The notes under the pieces are model-generated. The model saw nothing but the letters and a program-made list of their open reading frames with translations, did no database searches and was not told the DNA's origin. Shown piece after piece: positions 1-12,355 of a DNA stretch of 64,000 nucleotides (positions are counted from its first letter, which is position 1; each line of letters begins with the position of its first letter). Where the stretch lies: positions 39,351,034 to 39,415,033 of the forward strand of contig OX419762.1 of the NCBI GenBank assembly GCA_948567375.1, given 5' to 3'. The DNA comes from Lunularia cruciata (lineage: Eukaryota > Streptophyta > Marchantiopsida > Lunulariales > Lunulariaceae). Both the position numbers and the translations under genes were made by a program.

Positions 1-3000
1 TTTCTTTGGCTACTTTGAACACTACAACACTCAAAAGAGTTTTTTCAATGCATTACTTCTAGGAAATGAATGTAGAAACCAAGGATTTAACCCACAAGAC
101 TCTCAAAATTTCCATCTTCAAAGATTCAACAATATTCATAGACCCAAAGGAACCCACTCACACTTCACAAAGGTATTTAAACAAGTGATGAAGAGAAATA
201 GCTCTTTCATTTTATTCATCTCTTGCTCATGGAATGCACCAAACATACAAATTAAATAGCTAAACACTTGGAAGTAACTCTAAAACCTAACTACCATTAG
301 CTATGTAACAAAAGAATTGATTAATTATTCTAGAAAGGAATTGTTGTTGAGACCCCTTCTACTTCTTTAATGGTTAAAACAATCACTTGTCTTAAAGATC
401 TTGCAATATCTACTTCCTTCATCACAATCAACTCCTCTTCAAGATCAAATCTAGCTAGACCTCCATAATGTGAACATGAAATTATAGCCCAAGGAGTTGA
501 TTTATATGTCATAGTTGGTTGCCTTGGTTCTCACATGCTAGTTCCAAAATCAAGAAACATTCAAGAGATTTTATATGTTTATAACTCTCACTACAAACCT
601 CCAATCAAGACAATCTTGGGCTCAATCAAAAGCTCTTGCAAAGATAATGCCAAAATGCTAAAAAAAACCTAAATTTGACTTGTGATGACAAGGATAAATA
701 TATATTCCTCTAAATCTGCTCTACCTTAGCTCTAAAACCCATGAAAATTCCAAAACTTTGAATGCTAATAACTTTTATTACATACTTCCAAACTTCAAAA
801 TCTTGATCTCAATGAAAAACACTTGAAAAGACTCTTGTACCAATATGAAAATCATGCTATTTTCACATTCAACTACAAAAATTACAAGCCTTGAAGTGTG
901 TATTGCAAAATTCCTACATAATGAATGTCTTTTAGACTTTTAGTCTCTATGACTTTGGGCCTCCAAGATCTTTGGATCTTTGGGACTTTAGGCCTTTGGG
1001 TCTTTGAGTCTCCAGGTCTTTGGGTCTTTAGGATGAGCTCTAGACTTCACAAAAAAGTGATCTCACATCATAGTTCCTTTGGCTTAATTCCTAATTTTCC
1101 CAATAAAAAAGATAATTTTGAGCTAACCATGCTTCTTGTCCATGAAGGAATACAAAATGAAGGTAAATCTTCCTATAAACATACAAAGCTACCATACTTA
1201 AAGTAGAAACTAAATGACAAGAAAGAAAATTTGAAAATTCTATGCACCACAATATGGTACAATATTACTTTTATGAATGAACTTCCATATGAATACAAAC
1301 AATATACTTGCTAAAAGAAGCAATTGTCATGGCTTTGAAGGGGCAAGAAGAGTTCAAGATTTGGAGGTGTTTGGAATTGAGTTAGGAATCAATAAAAATT
1401 GTAGACATTTTTGGAGTAGCATTAAGGATTGTGAGTGGCAAATTTGCAATTGTGATTTTACCTAAGAGTAGGGCCAAGTTTGGAAGAGTGGTGATCTCTT
1501 TTTTTCATAATATATCTTCTTATATCACTATAATTTTCCTTTATATTTTATAATACTCTCATTCATTTCTCCTTATATTTCTTAATTTTGGTTTATAATT
1601 CATGTTCAATCTATTATTTATGTGTCTCTTATGTATCTTTATTGGTATCATTGTGTTTGGAGATACCTTCAACCATATCTCTCATGTTTCCTCCTTTTTG
1701 TTCTTTTCCATGGGGAATTAGAAAGACTAGCATAGGTGATATTCCTCATCTAGAAATCTATACTTCTTATGGGAAATCTAGGAATAGATCATATCTTAAA
1801 AAAATTTAGCAGATATCTACAATTGATCAAGTTCATCCAAATAGAGTCTATTTGATCTTACTTCACATACCACCTAGTGAGGTAAGATTAAAGAGACCTC
1901 ACCACTAGAGGACTTTACATAGGTTGATTCTTCTAAGTAGAATCCCATACCTTGGTCATGTATATTCATGCATGATCCTCCAACCTCTATTAACTAACCA
2001 TCTCCACAAGTTCATATTCTTCCACTCTCACTCTTAGCACATCCATGCATTTTGCTTCATCAATTGCCTAAATAGTCTTGTCTGAATCTTTTGGGGTTAG
2101 AAATTACCTTAGCATACCATAGAGGGAGATCTAGATGCTTGTGGATAAGAACAAAGGCTACCTCTCTTCCCACTCCCAAATCTTCTTTGTACTCTATTCT
2201 TATCTTTTTAGGTTATTTTAGACTCCTACTCATGGCTACATTCTATTGACTATATTCAAGCATTTCAATCCAATTTATTTACATTAAATTCTTGTACTTA
2301 AATCCATAAGCCTTTACACCACCTAGTGGAGGCTCTATGCTCTACTTACTATTGTAAGCTATCTTGGAAAATGACTAGGAGAAAAATATTTCCATTTAAA
2401 CTGTAATAGCCTTCTTTTTATAGTAGACCTTGCTCCTTCTAGTCCATATGGTCCATCAAGATATCACAAGACTACTTTTAGGATTCATAGGTTTTTTCCA
2501 AGGCAATTGGTCTTCAATATAGGATGAGTATGTCATAAAAGAACAAGGAATTGCCAAGTGCATCATGAAGTCTCCATAGTTCCATGCTCTACATCTCAAG
2601 CATCATCATCTTTGTTATTCCTTGATGTTAGGCCAAGTAAGAGAGTATAGATAGACATGCAGCCTTAGAAATATTGTCCTGCATACCATCCTTCTTCTCC
2701 CTTGATACTTTGTTTGCTTTATAGAATCTTCATCTACCTATCACTTATGACCTTCCTTCTTTTCTTGGTGACTATTACCTAGATGAGGAGGTAAAGTTTG
2801 AAGGATTCATTCTTTGCTTATGCACTACTTTATTTTATAGAGGTGAGCCAGTAATTGGTTTTTAAGGATTTATGAATTATCTCTTACCAAACATACAAAA
2901 TTTTGGTTTTCCTCTTTTACTTGCTTCTTGTCAACTCATTACCTCACGTCTACTACCACTTAAAGTTGCATGTCTACTTGGTTTTTTTTTATCTTTATGT

Positions 3001-4373
3001 TCTATCAAAAGAAAAGTTTGATGTTTGTATCATTACCATTAGAGATCTTTTCCTATGTTTAGTTTCATGTACTATTTGGTTACAACTTTGACATTCCTTT
3101 CCTTTTGTTTCACATCAGATTTTTGTGGTTATTTTTGGCATTTGAGCATCCTTGAACCTCCATCTAGACTGAGTAATTGTTGAATTGATATCTCAAATGC
3201 CCATAATAAACTTTCTTGTTTGGATTTATCTTGTGCTTTTCACTAAGCAAGAGATCAAATTCCCTCCTTGATCATATTTGTGCTTACATTTTTATGGTAT
3301 AAAGACACCTTTGTTATATAGCTACCATACCATAGGTGATTTCATACCTTTGGCATCTGCCAAAGGTATATGAAAGAGAGATCACTGATGTGTGGATTTA
3401 CTTGTCACATCTCACTTCATTGCTTTTATAGAGGTGTTGTTTATTTTTATCATACTTCATTTCCTCACTTTTAGATTACACTTCCATATTGCTTTGGAGG
3501 ATGAGTGAGAGTTTTATTTGCATTTGCATTTAATCCAAAGACCTTAGATTTACAATTCTAGACTTTTAAATGCAAGATTTAGAGTCCACAATCAATCCTT
3601 TCTCTCTTAGACTTTCATTGGAGTTAATTAATTGTTAGCTTGAGGTTTGAGGATTTTGAGCTTTTTCTAGGAGGAGCTGATTTAAGTCAAATATGTTGGT
3701 CCAAGCCATAGCTCACACCATTTACTCCTTCATTTTGGGAACCACACATAATGGACTCCATTTTGACAAGATGTTATATGCTTAGAACCTCCTACTTGGT
3801 ATGCACTTATGCATTCATAACTATACTTCTACCACATCTATATACATTTGATAGTACTATATGAGAAATTTTCTCTAGTTTGTTAAATTCATAAATGCTC
3901 TCACACCTATCATATGAGTGTGTGTAGGCCATATAGTTGTTTCTATAACTATGGGAGGTTGTGGTCTTACATTGCAAGAGGTTATTGCATCATCAAATTT
4001 GTAGGAGGGTGGGTATTAGTGTCTCCTTTACTTGAAGATAGGTTCTTAGATCATGGTTGCACATTTCTTTTGGTACCTATTGCAACCTAGATTTTAGAAT
4101 TTATGATTTCCAATCATATCTTTGTTGGACTCAAGATTTATGAAGGAATGTTTCCTTAATTATACAACATTCTTTACTTTCATAGACTATTATCCATAAA
4201 CTCAAAGAAGATTTAGGTAGATCTTAGTGAGCATATGCACACTCATACCCTTACTAGCATCTTCACTAATGCACCTTTACTTGATAGAGCTAGGATTCTC
4301 TCTTGTAGAGGAAGAGGTTCTACAGCTTGGCTCAATGAAATTTACTATTGTACTTTGCCTATAGTTGGGGTTA
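1..4373. other. AT-rich intergenic DNA, no supported gene
   Basis: No open frame longer than about 93 codons occurs here, and none of the short ones resembles a protein family I know. I saw no LTR ends, tRNA cloverleaf or long tandem array apart from the short CTTTGGG-type repeat near 950-1035. It may contain old transposon remnants decayed beyond recognition. Confidence 0.5.
950..1035. repeat. Short degenerate tandem repeat, CTTTGGGTCTTTAGG type
   Basis: The words CTTTGG, CTTTGGG and CTTTAGG recur every 9 to 18 bases in this stretch, separated by short variants such as GTCTCCAGGT. The pattern gives a Leu/Trp/Gly/Phe-rich shadow reading frame that I do not regard as a gene. The period is irregular, so it is better called simple-sequence expansion than a true satellite. 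Confidence 0.5.
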
Positions 4374-4815
4374 TGTAAAAGACCAAGGAGAGAAATAGGG
4401 GAATAGAAGACCACAGAAATATGTCACATTCAGACTCTCAAGGGAGAGAAACTTTGAATCCTAACTTGAGTTTGGCTTGGGTATTTATAAGTAACCTTAG
4501 TAGAAGACTCCCAAAGAGTTTCCAAGGAAGGTTCCTTCTAAGAGCCACCTTACTTGGAGTGCAAGCCAAGCTAGCTATTTACTTGGTGTATAGGCTAAGC
4601 TATCCATTAGCTTGGTGTACAAGTTACTCTACTTGTCACCAAGAGGCTTCCTAGGTGCTTCTAGAATGTTCTACACACAAGCTTTCTTGATGATTTTAGC
4701 AAATTCTTAGTCTAGTTCTACTTCCTTTTTCTATAATTAGCTTAGACTACCAACTCATTAGCTTTTACTAACTTGTCAACTAACTACATATTATTATAGT
4801 TTACCATATCTAACA
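4374..4815 (-). repeat. LTR remnant of the B gypsy family
   Basis: It begins TGTAAAAGACCAAGGAGAG, the outer end shared with the LTRs at 9280, 20341, 49214 and (reversed) 30146. It contains the same block CTAAGCTA.CTTGG and ends near TAACA. The right end is decayed and I found no matching target-site duplication (GGTTA on the left, CTTTT on the right), so it may be a fragment and not a clean solo LTR. A C-rich tract (ATCCCCCAA) follows within about 12 bases, which on the minus strand resembles a polypurine tract. It could therefore be the 3' LTR of an otherwise deleted element. Confidence 0.65.
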
Positions 4816-4869
4816 CTTTTAGATCCCCCAAACCAATGCACTTGGGATCTTCATATAATACTCACAATA

Positions 4870-5039
4870 GGAGGTTTCAAAAAATGAATTTTTGGGTTCC
4901 ATAGGGATCGCTTAAAGTTTTTTTGGGAGGTAGGTGAACGGAACATAAAAGGGTTTACAAGATGTCTTCCATAGCCATAAAATAATTTATAAGAGGTGAA
5001 AATAAAGACTTGAAATTTTTTATGGGTTATGAGACCTCC
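4870..5039. mobile_element. MITE-like repeat with GGAGGTTTC / GAGACCTCC ends
   Basis: The segment starts GGAGGTTTC and ends GAGACCTCC, so the ends form an inverted repeat of 8 of 9 bases; with the flanking A/T the match extends to about 10 of 12. It has no coding capacity. A shorter copy with the same ends and an internal TATGGCTATA-like word occurs at 31774-31853, reversed. Two copies with shared inverted ends support a small non-autonomous DNA transposon. No convincing target-site duplication was seen. A Harbinger transposase relic begins about 500 bases downstream, but a link is only a guess. Confidence 0.4.
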
Positions 5040-5526
5040 CATAAAAATTAATTAGTATTAATTAATGCAAGTTAAAGCAATTGCAAAGCAAATTTCAAGT
5101 TCAATCAGAATTGAAGTTGTTGATGGAGCATGCATTGGTTATCAATAGGTTTTGAAAGGGATTTAAAATGTGTGGAACCTTTCATTTGAAAATTATCTAT
5201 GTTAGTTTAGTGGTGAAATTTTCAAAGAATTGAAATATTGAGGTAAGTGTCACATTTAGGTGCAAATTTATATAATGTGTATGATCAATTAGGAGTGGGG
5301 AGAAGAGTGAAGAGAAAGGTTATTGAGGAAAAGAGTAGATTTCTCTTGAAATTTTCATATCCATCGCTATGCCATAATTAAGTACATGTAAACTATTGTG
5401 GATAGAAATAAAGAAGGCCATATGCCCAAGAATTCAACTTTCATGACTAGAAGCAAGTTCAACCAATGAGTGGTGAGAATTATCAGGTTTAGAGGAATAG
5501 AGTAAGGAAGATGACAATGATGATGA
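5040..5526. other. AT-rich DNA between MITE-like repeat and transposase relic
   Basis: No recognisable feature. It could hold the decayed 5' part of the Harbinger-type element that follows, since the first recognisable transposase codons appear near 5527. Confidence 0.4.
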
Positions 5527-6690
5527 TATGGACATGTTAGCAATGTGGTGGGAATTTAAACAAAGGCATGAGAATTTGAAGGAAGATATTATAACCACTT
5601 GCAATTCAAAATTGTGGTAAAGTGTTTTGGGATGCTTGATGCTACATCTTTAAACAACATAAAATCCTTTAGCAATTTAGTGGAAATCTTGAAAGAGCAC
5701 AATGCATTCAGAAGGAGGGAAGTTTGAAGAAAGCAAACCCCCATATGGCTTCAAGTGGCTTTAGCATTGGATAGATTAGGACATAAAGTGAGTGGTGCCT
5801 CTATGGCAAGAAGGATAAATCTATGGGATATTAATGCAAGGTCAACCACCACATTTACTTCCTGAGTTATCATAGCTATATTATTTATTCTTGAGAACCA
5901 AGTGCAATGGCCAAGATGGAGGAGAAATGTAGAATTTCATCAGTTTTTGCAACAAGAGGGTTTGAAGGATGTGTGGGATTAGTAGATAGAATGCTTTTTT
6001 TTATCTCAAAGACCAACAATTGATGGGGAAAATTATTTTAGCAAGAAAGGATGAACATGTGATATATGATGATAAATGAAAAATTAGTCATTATTGTTGG
6101 AGGTGAGATTCCATGTTTTTGGTGATGTTTTAATTGTGAAAGTTAATTCACTTTTGTTGGTCTTGATTGCATCTTTAATTGTGAACTTCTTCTTGCATGT
6201 GTTGCAGGTATGTATGTTTCTTGTCATGACATGATGTGTTTAAAGAAATCAAATCTTTGGTCAGATTTAAACCAAAGAGGAGCTTGTAATGCATTTGAGT
6301 ACCATTAATACCTATTAGTGAATTTTTCATATGTGTTGATAGCTCATTAAGTTCCTTCTTTCAAGAAGATATGCACCCAAGGTAAGAAAGATTTCAATCT
6401 CTATGTAGAAAATGCACACATGCTAAATAAGCATTGTATTGGTATTTTGAAAGGAAGATGGTATTCTTCACATGAGTTGAGAGTGAAATTAAATAACAAA
6501 ATGAGGAAAACCTATTTGCTTTGATGGATAGGAGCATGTATTATCTTGCACAACTTTATGATTAATATTTGATTTTCTACGTGGGTAAAGGATGATGACA
6601 ACATTAAAGAAGAAGAGGTAGGTTCTTTCAATGATTTTATAGCGGGTATTGATAGGAATGACCAAATGCATTACAAGTAAGAAACTAGAG
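5527..6690 (+). pseudogene. PIF/Harbinger-type (DDE_Tnp_4) transposase relic
   Basis: Translated across frames, this reads like a HARBI1-family transposase, the nuclease that cuts and pastes PIF/Harbinger DNA transposons. In order I see TPIWLQVALALDRLGH with SGASMARRI (the N-terminal helical part), then QRPTIDGENYFSRK (the part after the first catalytic Asp), a CHDMMCLKKSNLW block, and near 6380-6560 ENAHMLNKHCIGILKGRW followed by WIGACIILHNFMIN, a typical C-terminal signature of the family. The frame is broken by several stops and shifts. The first Asp motif (VDGT type) is replaced by stops near 5981. The second Asp site reads VNFSY instead of a GDSAY type, and the Glu before IG.LKGR is Lys. 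The enzyme is therefore dead. Terminal repeats of the parent element were not found. Confidence 0.75.
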
Positions 6691-8150
6691 TTTTTATTGT
6701 AAAAAGGTGTCTTGCCTTTAACCACAATCTAGGTGGGATTTTTTATAAATCACAATGATCATAAATTATTTGTATCAATCAGTTATGCAAATTTTCATGT
6801 TCTATTTCCTTTATTACAATGATAGAGTTTGCTTGGATGTTTAGTGGATTTGGCTTTATGTTTCCAATTTATCGCATGGTTCACTCCTCCAAAAGTTTGG
6901 GTTTGCTTGCTTGTGTTAAGGTTATTGAAAATTTTCCTTAGATAGAGGTTGGGGTTTGTTTCTTTGCTCTCTTGATTGTCCATAGAATTTTGATGGGACA
7001 TATTTAGGAAGTCAGTGGTGTGATGCTTGAATCAAAAAGGTACTTTGAATTTATTCTCTTGTGGGATTGAAAAGTTTTCTTGTGGATAAAAGGTATAATA
7101 GTTTTGGATTTATATAGATATTTGGGGAGTTTAAAGGAATAATTGAAATTGATGTAAGTGTTTTCTCTAGGATGATGAAAGGTATGTGATTTTGGATATA
7201 GATAAACTATGAGGTTAAAGGAGTATTTGAAACTTGGTGGCTATAAAGAGCAAGTAGAGGATATTTTCAAAATTTTGCAATAAGTTGATTCAAAAGAGTG
7301 AGAGCATTTGAGTGGAGTGCAAAGTTGGAATTTTGCATCCAAGAAGGTCATTTTGAATAGAATTGGCAATTGCACAAGAAGGAGCAACAAAGGAGATACA
7401 AAGTGGTATTACAAATTTTTCCATTGTGATAAGTAGTATTATTATAATAGTATAATTAGGAAGAACATGTGGTTCCCATGGGTATACATGTTAGAAATGA
7501 CTAAGAATGAAGAAAATTGTCACAACGTCACAAATTGTGATGTCCTACAACAAAACAAAATTCACTTTCACTCTTTGTTCTAATTAAAATTGCTCTTGAA
7601 GCTGATGGATTGCTTCACTTTGAATGCCACTCCATTCCAAAGTTGTAATCATTGCAAATGCATTCCACCCTTCCCAAAAGGTACAACCTACAAGATGCAC
7701 TTCATGTTGGCTAAATATCTAAGGCTTTTGATTTGTGGTATTGCCAATGCGGTGAACTTTGCAATCCACTCTTTTGCATCCTTCAGAGCACACCATGATC
7801 AATGCTGAGTACCTACTCAATATTGAGCATTTGAGACCTTATTGTGAAATTATTCACCTCTAATCTTGCTTAGACATAATAACAACACATAAAATGGAAG
7901 ACAAGAACTTATAAAGAATTTAGAGTACTCTTTACTTGTAATCAAAGTATGATGAAAGTGAACATGAGTGCCTTTGGCCCTCAACCTTAAGTATTTTTTT
8001 GGCTTTGATCTCAAGGGATTAAGAAGCCAAGTAAATCTCTTGAAAATCCTAATCTATATTGTACATCACTTGCTGAATATCCTAATCATCTGAAATTTGA
8101 TTAAGCACCAAATATATTTAAGAGAAGGTGTTCTCCTTTCTAGTCTAATT
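6691..8150. other. AT-rich DNA, no supported gene
   Basis: Only short frames occur. A minus-strand stretch around 7590-7830 reads DAKEWIAKFTALAIPQIKSL followed by LANMKC, which has protein-like composition but matches no family I know. The right end passes into relic X. Confidence 0.4.
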
Positions 8151-9279
8151 TTATCATACAACATTTAGATCTACAACTCTAAAGTCCTATATAATTCTAA
8201 GGGAACTCCTTGTGAAGTATATAAACAATTCCAAGTGCCATCTACAATACAACTCCAAGTATCAGCTAGATCTGGTAGAGTATTAGCATTTATGAAGGGC
8301 TTCCCTTTAAAGGAGTGCCTTTGGGTTGGATTGTTAGGAGCATTGGACTATACTTGCCTCTAAGGTAACTAATTAATTGATAAGTTTGAGCTTAGTACCT
8401 AGCTATTTTAGGCAGGTCTAGCAGATTTCTATGAATTTCTTGTTAATGTGTTCTCTTAACTACATGTATACCTCTTGCCAATATTCCTACATTTTCAATT
8501 CTAAGGTGACAACTTAATCATGGCCTTCCTTCAATTCACTTTGAGTGTTCTTCAACTCTTGGCACTTGCCACAAAATTGGTCTTTGGAGTCCTTCTATTG
8601 TTTGTGCACAACTCAAAGTGCTATCCACTCACCTTGCATCTTTGGGGTCTCCTCTACTTGGTGGTCACACTTGTTTACCAAGGTGGTACTCCTTCTCTCA
8701 AGCTCTTGATTGTCCTATAGCAATGCACCTACCTTAGTTCTCTTCCTTGTACTAGTCTTTGGCCTTTTTTGCTTCCTCCTTGATCCACTCTTCTCTAGCA
8801 TCTTGAGTGTAGACTTATTTGTGCATGTTATAGAAAATGTTGGTGTAATCTACAATATTGAGGTATTTGGCATGGTACTTGGGTAGCAATATTTTTATCA
8901 CCTACAATGAGGCACTGATTGAGTGTGACAAAATTAGCTCTTGCTTGAATTGGTACTAATAATGAAGTTGTTTGTCCTTCCTTTGTCTCTTTTTGTGCCC
9001 CTAGAGCAAGACCTAAAATGTCAGCTTTAATATCAGCATCTTCTTCTTCAACATGCTTGGTGATGCAATCCTCTTCTTGTGGCAAGACTTTGGTCTATTC
9101 TTGAACTTTAGGCCAAAGTTGTAGGGCATTCAAACATTTAGCTTGATCTTGAGGTTCTTTTGTGGCTTCTTCTTCCATGATGGGACTCAAAGGTACCTAT
9201 TTAGGCACTATTTCTTCCTATATTGTATCTTCTTCTTAATAGAGCACTCCCTCATGTCTTGATCTTGCAAGTTTGGAAC
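8150..9279 (-). pseudogene. Unknown relic X, distal part (acidic and coiled-coil-like)
   Basis: On the minus strand, from 9279 down to about 8150, one frame stays protein-like through a handful of TAG/TAA stops. It opens with an acidic stretch (MEEEATKEPQDQAKCLN), has an intact piece of 85 codons (8828-9085) with HVEEEDADIKADILG, and then a charged, heptad-like part with NQELERRSTTLVNKCDHQ and CQELKNTQSELKEGHD near 8520-8700. Element B begins exactly where this part stops, and similar acidic coding appears on the other side of B (20960-21100), so I infer one old gene split by B. I do not recognise the family. It may be a structural gene of an old retroelement, but no catalytic domain is attached. 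Confidence 0.45.
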
Positions 9280-9774
9280 TACAAAAGATTGAGGAGAGAA
9301 ATAGGAGAATGCAAGATCAGAGTGAAAGATCACATTAGGACTCTTGAATGAGGGAAAATCCAAATGCCTAGCATGAGCTTAGGCTTTAATATTTATAAGG
9401 AAAACATAAGGCTCTTGAGAAGCTTCCTTAAAGCCACTTTTTTAGAATGGAAGCCAAGCTAACAAGGAAGCTTCTTAAGAAGCTTCCTTCTAGAAGCCGC
9501 CTACTTGGCACATAAGCTAAGCTAGTTAGGAAGCTTCTCAAGAAACTTTCTTCTAGAAATTGTCTATTTGGCATGCAAACTAAGCTAGTTGGGAAGCTTC
9601 CCAAGAAGCTTCCTCGTAGAAATCACCACTTGGCATGCACATTACTCAATACTTGGAAGTTACCAAGTAGTTTCCTAGATATTTCTAGAATAGTTTTATA
9701 ATTCTTGGTTAATTTTGCCCTTTTATTACTTTGTTAGTCTCTACTAACTCATTTGTAAACTCCATATTGGTACA
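9280..9774 (-). repeat. 3' LTR of element B
   Basis: It starts TACAAAAGATTGAGGAGAG (a mutated TGTAAAAGACCAAGGAGAG) and ends CATATTGGTACA, so on the element's own strand it runs TGTACC...TGTA. It carries two full and one partial copy of the 63-base AAGCTTC...GCTAAGCTAG unit. It is 124 bases shorter than its partner LTR, close to two units. Confidence 0.85.
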
Positions 9775-9790
9775 TATTCCCCCACAACTA
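9775..9790 (-). other. Polypurine tract of element B
   Basis: Read on the minus strand, the sequence directly before the 3' LTR is TTGTGGGGGAATA, a G-rich purine run in the place where plus-strand DNA priming occurs in LTR retrotransposons. Confidence 0.65.
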
Positions 9791-9799
9791 GTTGGTGAC

Positions 9800-10390
9800 A
9801 TCTTTGTCACCAAGGAAGCTCCAAACTCTTGGATGGCCATTTGTGGATTTTGGAGATGAGGCCATGGACAAGGCAAGCTTGGTGCCAAATTGCTGAAAGA
9901 GTGCTTACTAAAATTTTCCAAAGAATCAAGGATCACGGTCAGGGATGAGTACATAATGCATTCTATGATGCTTGAAGATATTGTTGAATTAGATTTGGCC
10001 TAATGTTAGAGCATCCATTGTATCAATTGTTAGTGCCAAATGGATTTGCTTACTAATTCTATCAACAAACACCACAATTGTTGTATAACCTTACTTTGTC
10101 ATGGGCAAGGATATGATGAGATCTAAGCTCACATATGCTCATCAAGAAAATGAGATGGAAAGTGGTTGAACAAGTTCACTTGGTTACTAGCCTTGTTGCA
10201 TTGGCAGCTCTCACAAGATTGGACAAATTCTTGAACCTTTAATGCCATTTTAGGCCACCACCATTGGCATTGTAGGGTACTCAAGGTCTTGTCTACACCC
10301 ATGTGACCAATGATTGGCAAGTCATGGGCTTCTTGAAGGTGCACAAGTTGTAGATCACTCTTGGCTAGAACATAAATTTAGTTCTCATAG
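9800..10390 (-). pseudogene. Integrase relic of element B, C-terminal part missing
   Basis: The minus strand first encodes an integrase zinc domain (10129-10344) with HDLPIIGHMGVDKTL, the WWWPKM block and the CESCQC cysteine pair. This is followed by a core with TTIVVFVDRISKQIH and a DRD block at the second catalytic Asp. It then passes into the GTKLALS region and ends almost at once in the polypurine tract. The usual GQTE block with the catalytic Glu, and the C-terminal domain, are absent, so a deletion removed them. Stops and a frameshift are also present. Confidence 0.75.
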
Positions 10391-10599
10391 AATAGAAGGC
10401 CTTCATTGAAGGAGAAGTTATTGCATGCCTTATCATGTGATGCAAGATGACGTTATACCATCTAAAAGAAAGGGTCTTGTTGTAAAGAGGTCCTAAACTT
10501 GATTTGGAACTTTAAGTCAATTGACACTATTGTAATTGTTGTCATGATGAGAGAAACAATTTTCAAATCAAGTCACCATGATAGAGCATCAAGGGTGAT

Positions 10600-11480
10600 A
10601 TGGAACCTACTAGGTTTGTACTCAAATTTGATATCAAAAAACTATAATTTTTCCTCCCATTGATGATGTTGACTCTTCATGTGTTCCAAATGTAATGTCT
10701 ATAACAAGGATTTGTGATTAGTTCATATGATCACTTATTTTCCCAAGAGATAATGCCTCTAGACCTTGGTGGTATATACTATAGCTAGTTGTTCTTGATC
10801 TTGAACAAAGTAATCTTTTTCTTTGGTGTTTAGTTGGCAAGACACAAAAGGAATGGGATGTAACCCATTTTGAAATTCTTCTTGCAACATAGCTCCAATG
10901 GTAAAGTTAAAAGTATCAACATCAAGCACACAAGGTAGTTGAGGATCATATGGTTGAAGAATGGATCTCGAAGACACCATATGGTTCAACTTTTATAAGG
11001 ATTCTTCATGTTTGGTGGTCCATTGAAAGCTTGAGGTCTTTTCCAAGAGATTGGTCAATGGTGTAGCAACATGAGTATAGTAGTGGATGACCATCAAAAG
11101 CTTGCCATTCCGTTAAATGCTTGCACTGTTATGGTATCCTTTGAACTAGGCCAATCAATTATAGCCTTCATTTTCTCCTCTTCCATCTTGATCCCCTCTA
11201 TTGAGATGTTATGACCCAAGAAGGTAACTTCCTTCTGCCAAAAGGAAAACTTTGACTTCTTACAATAAAACTTCCATTGATGTAGTCACCTTAGGATTTC
11301 TCATACGTGATCTATGTATTTTACCTCCATCTTGCTAGATGGAGGTAAAATAGATTACAATATTACCCAAGAACACCACCATGTACTAATCCAATAGCCC
11401 ATCCAACACTTGATGTATTTGATCCATGAAGACTACCAATGAGCCCAAAAGGTAGATCTCTCCATTCAAAATACCCATAC
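10600..11480 (-). pseudogene. RT (palm end) and RNase H relic of element B
   Basis: Reading down from the element A insertion at 11486, the minus strand encodes TRYGYFEWRDLPFG, a standard gypsy RT block. Next comes FLGNIVIY, where a LDD catalytic motif is expected, so the catalytic Asp pair is changed to Gly-Asn. A frameshift lies at the hairpin 11317-11352. After it come WQKEVTFLGHNISIEGIKM (connection region) and, at 10759-10989, RNase H with LPCVLDVDTFNFTIGAMLQ and LNTKEKDYFVQDQEQLAI. The N-terminal half of the same RT lies beyond element A at 18124-18735. Confidence 0.8.
11317..11352. repeat. Perfect 16-bp hairpin inside the element B RT relic
   Basis: The arms TATTTTACCTCCATCT and AGATGGAGGTAAAATA are exact reverse complements, separated by TGCT. 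The hairpin coincides with the point where the RT reading frame shifts, just after the catalytic motif region. Confidence 0.85.
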
Positions 11481-11485
11481 CTTGT

Positions 11486-12220
11486 TGTAATACCAAGAGC
11501 TAACCATATTATCTAGATGTGAAATTTGGGTTGGTAACATCTAGAATGATGTTACACATGATGGTCAAAATAGATCAGATAAAAGTATCACCAAATGAGT
11601 ACTTCTACAAATAGGGTAGAAACTAAAATAGACTTGAAAACCTTAGAACCAATAGCTAGACATATGATTTAAAGATGAAAATTGGTTTGGTAACATCTAG
11701 AAGGATGTTACACATGATGACTAAACAGATTAGAAAGAGCTATCACCAAAAGGGGACTTCTACTAATAGAGTAAGAACCAAAATATGCCTGAAATCTTTC
11801 AAGGCAACTTTGGAGGCCTAAACAGATGAATTAGGCCTCAAAAATGTGCAGATTCCCACCCCCTAACAAGGTAAAGGTTGGCATTCCCTCCCCCTCACTT
11901 GTCTCATTAAGAGATTTTCAATGGTACCTTATCCACATGATTTTGAGATTCCTACAAGATTCCCTAAAAGATTCTCTCCAGTCAAAGCTTGTTTGACCAA
12001 CCAGAAAGGACCTAGACTGACATGTCACCCATCCAAGTAAGTAATCCAAGGGTGGAGCTTGTTGACATGTCACCTATCTGTGTGCCTAATCCTATGGTGG
12101 AGCTTCCTTGGAGGAGATCCTCTTTGTCTATATAATAAAGAGAAGGTGCTCCTTTGGGGCATCAAATGTTTGAGTGTGAAATGTATGTTTTCTCTCTTCT
12201 CTTGTCCTTGAAATATTACA
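11486..12220 (+). repeat. 5' LTR of element A
   Basis: It starts TGTAATACCAAGAGCTAACC and ends AATATTACA (TG...CA ends). The LTR holds two similar halves, each with a GGTTTGGTAACATCT.GAA.GATGTTA block, then a TATA-like CTATATAATAAAGAG near its end. Homologous LTRs occur at 17322, 21101, 27802, 50797, 51562, 54694, 60559 and 63783. Confidence 0.92.
12127..12141 (+). promoter_or_regulatory. TATA-box region of the A-family LTR
   Basis: TCTATATAATAAAGA is kept in every A-family LTR of the window, including solo ones, about 80-90 bases before the LTR end. That position suits an RNA polymerase II TATA box placing the start of the genomic transcript. This is inferred from conservation and location. 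Confidence 0.6.
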
Positions 12221-12221
12221 A

Positions 12222-12233
12222 TGGTATCAGAGC
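12222..12233 (+). other. Primer-binding site of element A (tRNA-iMet type)
   Basis: TGGTATCAGAGC starts one base after the LTR end. It is the well-known plant LTR-retrotransposon primer site complementary to the 3' end of initiator methionine tRNA. Confidence 0.9.
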
Positions 12234-12355
12234 AAGTGTTTTAGTCCAAGAGATCACCTTTCTTGGAAGAGCACAAACTATTGAAATTGAGTAATTTGAA
12301 GTGGAGAACATAGAGTAATTGTTAGACTTAGGAAGGAATTTAGAGAGCGGATGGG

